DNA from: WHSW01 sp963781265
Lineage (GTDB): Bacteria > Actinomycetota > Thermoleophilia > Solirubrobacterales > 70-9
Assembly (NCBI GenBank): GCA_963781265.1
Contig: CAWAFH010000004.1
Span: forward strand, 62,001 to 126,000
Direction of reading: 5' to 3'
Length of the DNA stretch: 64,000 bases
This document shows, piece after piece, positions 1-8,333 of this stretch (position 1 is the stretch's first letter; each line of letters starts with the position of its first letter). The notes below the pieces were generated by a model that saw only the letters and a list, made by a program, of their open reading frames with translations, did no database searches and was not told the origin of the DNA. A program made the position numbers and the translations under genes.

Positions 1-1241
1 TCGGCCGCGAGGCGGTGCTCGAGCAGGCCCTCCGCGACAGCCTCCCGGAGTGGTACGAGCGTGCGCTGCTGGACGCCGGCGTCGCGGCGATCGGCGACCC
101 CCAGCTCGACGTCGGCGACCTGCCCGGCGAGGGCGAGCCGCTCGAGTTCACGATCGAGGTCGGGGTCAGGCCGCAGGCCGAGCTCGGCGAGTGGAAGGGC
201 CTGGAGGTCGGGCGCGCCGACGCCGAGGTGCCCGACGACGCGATCGAGGCCGAGCTCGAGCGCCTGCGGGAGGGCTTCGCCAGCCTCTCGCCGGTCGAGC
301 GCGCCGCCGCGTCCGGCGACGCCGTCGTGATCGACTTCTCCGGGACGATCGAGGGCGAGCCCTTCGAGGGCTCCGAATCGCGCGACTTCGCGATCGAGCT
401 CGGCGGCGAGCAGCTGCTGCCCGAGTTCGACACCGCGCTCACCGGTGCGGCCGCCGGCGACGAGCGCGCGGTCGAGGTCAGCTTCCCCGACGACCATCGC
501 CCCGAGCACCTGGCCGGCCAGACGGCCGCGTTCGAGATCACCGTCAAGGAGGTCCGCGAGAAGCAGCTGCCCGAGCTCGACGACGACTTCGCCGCCGAGG
601 CGTCGGAGTTCGAGACGATCGCCGAGCTGCGCGACGAGATGCGACGCCGGCTCGCGGAGGGCCTGGAGCGTCAGGCGGAGGCCGAGTTCCGCGAGGCGGC
701 CGTCGATGTCGTCGCCGCGAACGCGAAGCTGGAGATCCCGCACGACCTCGTCCACGCGCGCGCCCACGAGATGTGGGAGCGGATCGAGCAGCAGCTCGCC
801 TCGCGCGGGATCGACCCCCAGGCGTACGCCCAGATGCAGGGCAAGAGCCGCCACGACCTGATCGACGACGCGGAGGAGGACGCCGAGCGCGCCCTGCGCC
901 GGGAGGCCGTGCTCGCCGCGGTCGCCGACGCCGAGGGGATCGAGCCGACCGACGACGAGCTGGTCGAGGCGCTCGGGCCGGGGGAGGGCAAGAACGATCC
1001 GCGCAAGCTGCTCGACCGCCTGCGCGAGTCCGGCCGCGACCAGCTGTTGCGCGACGAGGTCAGGATGCGCAAGGCCGCCGACGCGATCGCCGATGCCTCG
1101 AAGCCGATCGCGATGGAGCGCGCCGCCGCCCGCGAGCAGATCTGGACCCCGGAGAAGGGCGCCGCCGAGGGCGACGACTCGCCGGCGGCCGAGGGCGACG
1201 CGCCCAAGTCCGGCGAGCTGTGGACGCCGGGCTCCCAGTAA
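1..1241 (+). CDS. tig: Trigger factor (ribosome-associated chaperone), 5' end outside window
   Basis: Trigger factor binds the ribosome exit tunnel and shields nascent chains; the middle of the protein is an FKBP-type prolyl isomerase. The open frame is already running at base 3, so the start and most of the ribosome-binding N-domain lie upstream. Visible are the end of the N-domain (GREAVLEQAL), an FKBP-like segment at about 300-545 (VVIDFSGTIEG, then LGGEQLLPEFD) and the long helical C-domain to 1241. The C-terminus ends in an acidic Glu/Asp/Ser-rich tail. It lies 31 bp before clpP, the usual tig-clpP-clpX order, although here clpX is separated by three exported-protein genes. The family call is firm. 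Confidence 0.95.
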   Translation, partial: GREAVLEQALRDSLPEWYERALLDAGVAAIGDPQLDVGDLPGEGEPLEFTIEVGVRPQAELGEWKGLEVGRADAEVPDDAIEAELERLREGFASLSPVERAAASGDAVVIDFSGTIEGEPFEGSESRDFAIELGGEQLLPEFDTALTGAAAGDERAVEVSFPDDHRPEHLAGQTAAFEITVKEVREKQLPELDDDFAAEASEFETIAELRDEMRRRLAEGLERQAEAEFREAAVDVVAANAKLEIPHDLVHARAHEMWERIEQQLASRGIDPQAYAQMQGKSRHDLIDDAEEDAERALRREAVLAAVADAEGIEPTDDELVEALGPGEGKNDPRKLLDRLRESGRDQLLRDEVRMRKAADAIADASKPIAMERAAAREQIWTPEKGAAEGDDSPAAEGDAPKSGELWTPGSQ

Positions 1242-1272
1242 CGCCAGGGCGATCTATACACTCACGCACTCG

Positions 1273-1857
1273 ATGAGCCCCCTGGTTCCAATGGTCGTAG
1301 AGCAGACGTCGCGAGGCGAGCGCGCCTTCGACATCTACTCGCGCCTGCTCAACGAGCGGATCATCTTCCTCGGCACCCCGGTGAGCGAGGACATCGCGAA
1401 CCTGATCGTCGCCCAGCTGATCCACCTCGAGTCCGAGGACCCGGACAAGGACATCTCGATCTACATCAACTCGCCCGGGGGCTCGGTCTACGCCGGTCTC
1501 GCCATCTACGACACGATGCAGTACATCAAGCCGGACGTGCAGACGATCTGCGTCGGCGTCGCGATGAGCATGGGCGCGCTGCTCCTGTCGGGCGGCGCCC
1601 ACGGCAAGCGGATGGCCACCCCGAACTCGAAGATCCTCATTCACCAGGTCTCCGCCGGGTTCCAGGGTCAGGCGACCGACATCGAGATCCACGCGAAGGA
1701 GATCATCGACGTCCGCCGCCGCCTCGACGAGATCATCGCCAAGCACACCGGGCAGCCGTTCGAGAAGGTCACCAAGGACACCGAGCGCGACTACTTCATG
1801 TCGGCCGAGGAGGCCAAGGAGTATTCGATCGTCGACCGGGTGATCGAGAACCACTGA
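1273..1857 (+). CDS. clpP: ATP-dependent Clp protease proteolytic subunit ClpP
   Basis: Serine peptidase subunit that forms the degradation chamber used by ClpX (encoded at 4923) and other Clp ATPases. Starting at ATG 1273 the product is 194 aa, normal for ClpP, and opens with the typical MSPLVPMVVEQTSRGERAFD. The catalytic triad is Ser99 (in GVAMSMGALL), His124 (in ILIHQV) and Asp173. The oligomerisation and active-site motif SPGGSVYAG is at about 67-75. The open frame extends upstream of 1273 but reads Arg/Ser/Pro-rich and overlaps tig, so 1273 is preferred; ATG 1291 is a less likely alternative. Probably co-transcribed with tig. Confidence 0.97.
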   Translation: MSPLVPMVVEQTSRGERAFDIYSRLLNERIIFLGTPVSEDIANLIVAQLIHLESEDPDKDISIYINSPGGSVYAGLAIYDTMQYIKPDVQTICVGVAMSMGALLLSGGAHGKRMATPNSKILIHQVSAGFQGQATDIEIHAKEIIDVRRRLDEIIAKHTGQPFEKVTKDTERDYFMSAEEAKEYSIVDRVIENH

Positions 1858-1890
1858 GTTCTCGCCCACGCCGCTCGGTTCGAAGCGGGG

Positions 1891-3540
1891 TCAGTTCGCG
1901 TAGGCGACCGTGAGCTCGGCCTGGTCGTGGTCGCTGCGCTGGCCGGTGGTACTGCGGACGTACAGCTTGAGCACGGCGCCGTTGGCGCGCGCGGGCGTGT
2001 TGATCTCCGGCAGCGAGACGGTGTCGGTGCGGTAGCCGCCGCCCGACGTGCACGAGATCGGCGCCGCGGCGCTCCCGTGGGTGCCGATCACCGTCGTGCC
2101 CTGCAGCACCTCGAGGTACCAGCAGACCGACCCGCTCGAGACCCGGCGGAAGCGGTGGACGAACGTGGCTCCGGAGACCTCGGCGGCGCTCGGGACGTAG
2201 CTCGGGACGGTGAGCCGCAGGTAGCGGCCCGAGGCGAACGCGGTCGGCCACGTCGAGGCGCTGCGATACGCATTGCCGCCGCTGGCGACGAGCGGCCAGC
2301 CGCGGTTGGTGCTGCCGCCGTTGAGCCGGTCGGTGAACGCTTCGTCGTAGAGGGTCACCGAGCCGAGTGGGCTGGTCACCCCGACCGTCGCCAGGTCGAG
2401 CACCGGGGCCACCGAGCCCGAGGCGCGGACGTAAACGCGCACCCGCAGGTCGTTGGCGATCGCGGCCGAGTTGACGGCGGGCAGCGCGGTGGAGAAGGTC
2501 GTCTGGCCGGTGCCGGTCACGCATCCGACCGGGGCCGCCGAGCTGCCGTGCGTGGAGAGCACCGCGTTGGTCGAGGCCCGGCGGAGGTCGAAGTAGAAGC
2601 ACGTCGTGCTCGTCGAGCTGCCGGCGGCGAACCGGAAGTTGAAGCTCGCTGACGACGGGGTCGCGTTGGTCGGCAGTGGCCCGTTGAGGCCGATCTGGAG
2701 GTAGCGGCTGGTGCTGAACGCGGTCGGCGGGGTGGTGGCGGCCACCGTGCGCCCGTCGGAGCCGAACGCCACCGGGTCCGACGCGTTGACCTCGCCCGCG
2801 CCCGCCGAGGCGTCGCGGAGGTCCCACGCTGACGTCGCCAGCGACTGCGGCACCAGCACGGCCAGGGGCGCGCTGGCGCTGTCGCCCGCGCTGCCGACCG
2901 CGTGGACCGTGTGTTGGCCCGCCGCGGTGCCGGCCGGGAGGGTCACGGTCACGTTCGCGGTGCCGCTGGCGGGGACGGGGCTCGGCGTGATCGCGCCCGT
3001 GAGCACCGGGCCGCTGGGTCCGTCGAGCCTCAGGCTCACCGTTTGTCCGGGGACGAAGTTCTTGATCTGACCGGTGACCGTCGCCGGCAGCGAGGTGACC
3101 GACGAGCGGTTGAGGCTGAGCGCCGCGGCGGCGACCGTGACCGGCTGGCTCGCCGGGCTCTCGGTGCCGCGCCAGTTGGCGTTGACCGGCGTCACGCGAT
3201 AACGCCAGGTGCCCGGCGGGACGGCCGTCTCGGTGCAGTCGGTCTGGGCGATCGTGCCCGAGCAGCCGGCGCCGATGGCCTGCGGGGTCCCGGACCCGTC
3301 AAGGCGCTCGACCATGAACCCGGTCGCGGGCGCGCCGGAGTTCGGGTCGCTCCAGTCGATCGTCACGCTGCGGTTGCTGACGGATGCGGTCGGCTGTTCG
3401 ACCGCGCCGAGGCTGCGCGCCTGCGCCGCCGCCGAGCCGTGGGCGTCTCCGTCCCAGCGTGCCTGTGCCGCGCCGGGGAGAATCGACGAGAGCGCGACGA
3501 CGAACGCGGTCAGCGCAAGTCTCGAGCGGACCGAGTTCAC
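1891..3540 (-). CDS. Large exported protein with FnIII-like/Ig-like region and two tandem repeats
   Basis: Predicted 549 aa exported protein. The GTG start (3540-3538) overlaps the stop of the upstream 147-aa gene as GTGA, so the two are translationally coupled. Residues 1-27 are a Sec signal peptide ending AQA. A fibronectin-III-like stretch follows (about 47-135), then an Ig-like stretch (about 140-225), then two related repeats of about 155 aa; both contain a TAF(A/S)(S/T)(S/G)RYL motif, a Cys-containing (C)(F/W)Y segment, and an (I/L)STHGS or IGTHGS motif. No catalytic motif, LPXTG or late membrane anchor is visible. It is likely an adhesive or structural surface protein secreted with its two small neighbours. 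Function is inferred from architecture only. Confidence 0.75.
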   Translation of the reverse strand: MNSVRSRLALTAFVVALSSILPGAAQARWDGDAHGSAAAQARSLGAVEQPTASVSNRSVTIDWSDPNSGAPATGFMVERLDGSGTPQAIGAGCSGTIAQTDCTETAVPPGTWRYRVTPVNANWRGTESPASQPVTVAAAALSLNRSSVTSLPATVTGQIKNFVPGQTVSLRLDGPSGPVLTGAITPSPVPASGTANVTVTLPAGTAAGQHTVHAVGSAGDSASAPLAVLVPQSLATSAWDLRDASAGAGEVNASDPVAFGSDGRTVAATTPPTAFSTSRYLQIGLNGPLPTNATPSSASFNFRFAAGSSTSTTCFYFDLRRASTNAVLSTHGSSAAPVGCVTGTGQTTFSTALPAVNSAAIANDLRVRVYVRASGSVAPVLDLATVGVTSPLGSVTLYDEAFTDRLNGGSTNRGWPLVASGGNAYRSASTWPTAFASGRYLRLTVPSYVPSAAEVSGATFVHRFRRVSSGSVCWYLEVLQGTTVIGTHGSAAAPISCTSGGGYRTDTVSLPEINTPARANGAVLKLYVRSTTGQRSDHDQAELTVAYAN

Positions 3541-3980
3541 GCTCCCGCCTCCGGCGTCCAGACACGGGCGCGGTAGCGAAGCGGGAAGGTTGCGTTCTGG
3601 CAGCCGTTGGGAGCCGAGGCCGCCAGTGCGACCGGGATCTCGAGCCGCAGTCGTGCGCCTGCCGGGATCCGCGCTCGCGGGCGGATCCGTTCCGTCTGCA
3701 GCCAGCCGCTCGCGCACTCGGGGCCGGCCCGGTCGACGTTCGCCTCGACCCACCGCACCCGCACCGGTCCGTCGGTCCGGTTGCGCACCTGCACCTGGAG
3801 GGTCGTCTGCTGGCCGGGGTACAGACCTTCGATGTCGCCGCGGATCCGAACCGGCGACTCATCCTCCGGGGCGGCGCGAGGAGCCGGGCCGCGGTCGGCC
3901 CCGCCGAGCGCGGCGTACGCGGCGACCGAGGCGGCGAGCACCACCGCGGTCGCGAGCAGAGCTGTGACCAGGCGTCTCAT
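3537..3980 (-). CDS. Small exported protein, relative of the downstream-encoded 163-aa protein
   Basis: 147 aa with a hydrophobic signal or anchor at about 1-25 followed by a beta-rich domain of about 90 aa. Near the C-terminus it carries NGCQNATF (residues 125-132), matching NGCQNAVF in the 163-aa product at 4085-4576. Each mature protein has a second Cys (here in GPECASGW), so a conserved disulfide is plausible. The pattern suggests the two small genes are diverged paralogues. Middle gene of a leftward operon: 104 bp after the 163-aa gene and overlapping the 549-aa gene by 4 bp. No enzymatic motif is seen, and a structural or fibre role is inference. Confidence 0.7.
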   Translation of the reverse strand: MRRLVTALLATAVVLAASVAAYAALGGADRGPAPRAAPEDESPVRIRGDIEGLYPGQQTTLQVQVRNRTDGPVRVRWVEANVDRAGPECASGWLQTERIRPRARIPAGARLRLEIPVALAASAPNGCQNATFPLRYRARVWTPEAGA

Positions 3981-4084
3981 CGCGAGACGCCGCCTGCGCG
4001 GCCCGGCCCCGCGGGGGGGCCGGACCGCGTCCGGACGGCGTTCAGAGCCATCACGTGGGTGCTCCGCTCTCGAGCCGCCCCGTC

Positions 4085-4576
4085 CTAGCTGTTGCCGGGG
4101 TTGCTGCTGGCGCCGGACAGGTCGACCGGGATCGTGAAGACCGCGTTCTGGCAGCCGTTCTCCGACTCGTTCGACATGTGGGCCGCGTTCTCGAGCACGA
4201 TCACGCCGGAATCGCCGTTGGCCTGCACGTTGATCGAGAGGCCGTTCTGGTCGATGAACGTGACCCCGGTGGTCACGCAGGTGCCGATGCCGTCGGCCGC
4301 GGTGACCTCACCGTCGCCGGCCGTCACGTCGGTGATCGTGACCGGATACGGGTTCGGGTTGTGGACGTTGAGCTTCACGGTCCCGTTGGAATTCGGGTAC
4401 AGGTCGCCCGTCGTCTCGGCCGAGACGTCGACCGTCGACAGATCCTGGGCGCTCCCGGCCTTCGCGTATCCGCTGCCGGACCCGTTGGTGGTCCAGGCGG
4501 CGTAGACGAGACCGACGACGCCGAGCACGATGACCGTCACTGCCGCGCCGATCAGGCGCGTCTTCCGAGTATGCAT
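4085..4576 (-). CDS. SipW-type-signal exported protein (TasA/camelysin-like architecture)
   Basis: 163 aa, first gene of the leftward three-gene exported-protein operon. The N-terminus has basic residues, one hydrophobic segment (about 9-26) and then YAAWTTNGSGSG with an AGS motif soon after. This layout resembles SipW-dependent signal peptides of TasA/camelysin-like fibre proteins, an assignment by pattern only. The rest is a single beta-rich domain with NVHNPNPYPVTI and NGCQNAVF (140-147). A strong Shine-Dalgarno (GGAGGGGG on the minus strand) precedes ATG 4576. No signal peptidase gene is nearby. The leader contains two inverted repeats (see 4577-4922). Confidence 0.7.
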   Translation of the reverse strand: MHTRKTRLIGAAVTVIVLGVVGLVYAAWTTNGSGSGYAKAGSAQDLSTVDVSAETTGDLYPNSNGTVKLNVHNPNPYPVTITDVTAGDGEVTAADGIGTCVTTGVTFIDQNGLSINVQANGDSGVIVLENAAHMSNESENGCQNAVFTIPVDLSGASSNPGNS

Positions 4577-4922
4577 TGAGGTGCCCCCTCCGTAATTGAT
4601 GGTTCTGAATGTCGCCCTGATCGGAGCAGACCGCCGGGGACTGCTCTGATGCCAAAGCTCGGTACGCGAATAAGGCGTCGGCTCGGGGCGCAGAAGGCTT
4701 TAGCGATGACGATGAACGGCCATGGACGTTCGGCCTAGTCGACGTTCGGCGTAGTCGACGCATGGACCAGGTGTCCAGTGCGAGTCACGCCTGCAACGTC
4801 GTCGCCACGTGCAGGGACGCCGATCCAAGCCGCGTAACAAGCTCGGGTCCAGCCGGAGGCGATCGTGTCGTAACCTGACGCGAGGCGCCCCGGGACGTAA
4901 ACGCCGAAGGGAGAACAGCGCT
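4577..4922. promoter_or_regulatory. Divergent intergenic region with two inverted repeats and a 16-bp tandem repeat
   Basis: 346 bp between the leftward exported-protein operon and rightward clpX. For the leftward operon it holds two potential RNA hairpins: 4697-4704 pairing with 4651-4658 (GCTAAAGC/GCTTTGGC read on the minus strand, one G-U), and a near-perfect repeat 4620-4629 / 4641-4650 (GAGCAG cores, 11-nt loop). A 16-bp direct repeat occupies 4725-4756. The clpX side has a GGGAG Shine-Dalgarno at about 4910. No convincing -35/-10 pair and no confident riboswitch family could be assigned. Confidence 0.4.
4725..4756. repeat. Two tandem copies of a 16-bp unit
   Basis: GACGTTCGGCCTAGTC is followed directly by GACGTTCGGCGTAGTC, differing at one base; a third partial GACG follows. 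It lies in the clpX / exported-protein intergenic region and could be paired operators for a regulator or a chance duplication. Confidence 0.6.
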
Positions 4923-6215
<1,293 letters not shown>

Positions 6216-6330
6216 GCATCCCGCTCGGTTCTCGGCGCGCCAGGCGGCCGAGCCGGTGCCGCCCGGCCGATCGAATCGCGGCAGCCGCGGGTCGCGCAAC
6301 GACCCGCCCCCCGGCGTGTTTGGATCTGCG

Positions 6331-8280
6331 ATGAGTCGGGCGCCCCAAAGCCGCCGCCCGCTGGCCCGAATCGCGCTGGCGGGCGCGCTGATCGGCCTCG
6401 GGTCGGCGGCGCTCGCCGGGCCCGCGCACGCCGAGGAGCTACGGGTATCGACCGGCGCCGATCCACAGCCGGGCGACTGCCGGCCCGCGGACTGCACCCT
6501 GCGCGAGGCGGTGATCGAGGCCAACTCGGACGCCGACGAGGACGTCATCCTGCTCCGCCCGAGGCTCACCTACCGGCTCGAACTCGACGGGGCGGGTGAG
6601 CAGGAGGCGCGCACCGGCGACCTCGACCTGACCGAGCCGGTGCGGGTCCTGGCGACCGGCAAGGGCCGTGCCCGCGTCGACGCCGGGGGGATCGATCGCG
6701 TCTTCGACCTCTACGCGCCCGCGACGCTCGAGGGGCTGGTGCTGACCGGCGGTCTCGCGCTCGGGTCCGACGGCGGCCAGGGCGCGGCGGTTCGCGCCGT
6801 CTCCGGGCGGCTGGCAGTGCGCGATTCGCGCCTCGTCGCCAATCGCGGGCCGTCGAGCGCGCTCGAGCTGCTCGGCGACGACGGCGCGACGATTCGCGAC
6901 AGCGCGGTCTCCGGCAACGTCGGCGCCGGCGTCATCGATCGCGGCGGGGGCGGGCTGCGAGCGGCTCATACCCGGATCAACGCGAACGGCGCCACCGGCC
7001 TGCAGGGGTTCGGCCCGGGCAGCCTGGTCGTGTACCACGGCGAGATCTCCGACAACGGCCTGCGCGGGATCGAGGACTTCGATGAGGGCGACGTCGCCGC
7101 CGTCGACGTCTCGATCGCCCGCAACGGCGCCGAGGCGATCGACGAGCAGGGCGAGGGCGGCCTCTACGTGCGCCGCTCCCGCCTGCGCGACAACCGGGCG
7201 GGCGTGAGCGAATCCGGCGGCGGCGAGCTGAGCGTCTACCGGACCCGGCTGACCGGCTCCGACGACGCGGCGGCGCTCGAGACCGGAACCGGGGGGATCT
7301 CGTTCATCAAGTCGCGGCTCGCCTACAACGGCGGCCTCGGCGTGAGCGAGTTCGACGAGGGCTCGGTCGGGCTCGAGGAGACCGCGCTCGAGGGCAGTCC
7401 GGACGGCGGGGTGGTCGAGCGCGGCGACGGCAACATCCAGCTGACCCTGGCGAAGGTTCTCGACAGCGGCGGGATCGGCCTCGCCGAGCTCGACGCGGGC
7501 GACGTCGGGATGGTCCGCTCGCGGATCACCGGCGCCGAGGACGTGGGGCTGACCTTGGCCGAGGGCAGCGCGACGCTGCTGCGCACCCGGGTGATCGGCA
7601 ACGGCGGCGGGATCGCGATCGCGGCGGGGTCGCTCGGTCTCGGGCGCAGCGCGGTGGTCGACAACGCCGGCGGCCTGGGCGGAATCACGGCGATCAACGC
7701 CGACGTCTCGCTGCGCCAGTCGACGGTCGGGCGCAACCGCTCCGAGCGGGGCGCGGGCGGGGTCGACGTCGGTGGCGCCGGCTCGCTCACGGCGTCGAAC
7801 TCGACCGTCGCCGAGAATCGCTCGGACGCGGGGCCGGGCGGGATCGGCCTCGGCCCGGCCGCCGAGGCGGACCTGAACGCGGTCACGATCGCCGCCAATA
7901 CCTCGGCCGCCGGCGATGGCGGCGGGATCGTCGCGGCCCCCGGCGCCGGCGCGACGATCGACAACTCCCTCCTGGTCGCCAACCGGCTCGGGCCGGAGCC
8001 GTCCGACTGCGCCGGCGACGGCTTGCTCTCCGGCGGTGGCAACGCGATCGGATCGCTCGACCCGGCGGCCTGCGGCGCGCTGGGCGGCCCCGGCGACGCG
8101 GTCGTCGGCCAAGCGCGAATCGCCCCGCTGGGCCCGAACGGCGGTCCGACGTCGACCGTCGCCCTGCGCCGCGGCAGCCCGGCGATCGGCGCCGCGGGCC
8201 CCGACGCACCGGCGCGCGACCAGCGCAGCGTCCGGCGCCGCGACCCCGACGCCGGCGCGTTCGAGTACCGCCGCCGCTGA
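6331..8280 (+). CDS. Exported parallel beta-helix protein with CSLREA-type start and choice-of-anchor-Q-type end
   Basis: 649 aa from ATG 6331. A Sec signal peptide ends around AGPAHA. Shortly after comes DCTLREAVIEAN, the motif of CSLREA-domain proteins, and the C-terminus has RRGSPAIGAAGPD...RDQRSVRRRDPDAGAFEY, the pattern of choice-of-anchor Q domains. Between them are many short repeats of about 22-25 aa (TRL/SRL, DNG, EFDEGSVG), as expected for a right-handed parallel beta-helix. Probably a surface or secreted protein; substrate or adhesion role is unknown. The start is chosen because it immediately precedes the signal peptide. Genes on both sides are housekeeping, so context gives no function. 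Confidence 0.8.
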   Translation: MSRAPQSRRPLARIALAGALIGLGSAALAGPAHAEELRVSTGADPQPGDCRPADCTLREAVIEANSDADEDVILLRPRLTYRLELDGAGEQEARTGDLDLTEPVRVLATGKGRARVDAGGIDRVFDLYAPATLEGLVLTGGLALGSDGGQGAAVRAVSGRLAVRDSRLVANRGPSSALELLGDDGATIRDSAVSGNVGAGVIDRGGGGLRAAHTRINANGATGLQGFGPGSLVVYHGEISDNGLRGIEDFDEGDVAAVDVSIARNGAEAIDEQGEGGLYVRRSRLRDNRAGVSESGGGELSVYRTRLTGSDDAAALETGTGGISFIKSRLAYNGGLGVSEFDEGSVGLEETALEGSPDGGVVERGDGNIQLTLAKVLDSGGIGLAELDAGDVGMVRSRITGAEDVGLTLAEGSATLLRTRVIGNGGGIAIAAGSLGLGRSAVVDNAGGLGGITAINADVSLRQSTVGRNRSERGAGGVDVGGAGSLTASNSTVAENRSDAGPGGIGLGPAAEADLNAVTIAANTSAAGDGGGIVAAPGAGATIDNSLLVANRLGPEPSDCAGDGLLSGGGNAIGSLDPAACGALGGPGDAVVGQARIAPLGPNGGPTSTVALRRGSPAIGAAGPDAPARDQRSVRRRDPDAGAFEYRRR

Positions 8281-8333
8281 GCCGCGCGCGCGTCCTCGCC
8301 CCCGGCGGAGCGCCAACTAAGATCGCCGCTCTC

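Noticed and set aside
1060..3070. Long opposite-strand and alternate-frame open frames over tig, clpP and the exported gene
   Set aside because: They are Arg/Pro/Gly-rich shadows typical of high-GC DNA, lack family motifs, and have poor third-position bias compared with the overlapped genes.
4620..4704. c-di-GMP-I riboswitch in the leader of the exported-protein operon
   Set aside because: A short AAAGCC-containing stretch is reminiscent, but the tetraloop receptor and GNRA features are not convincing.
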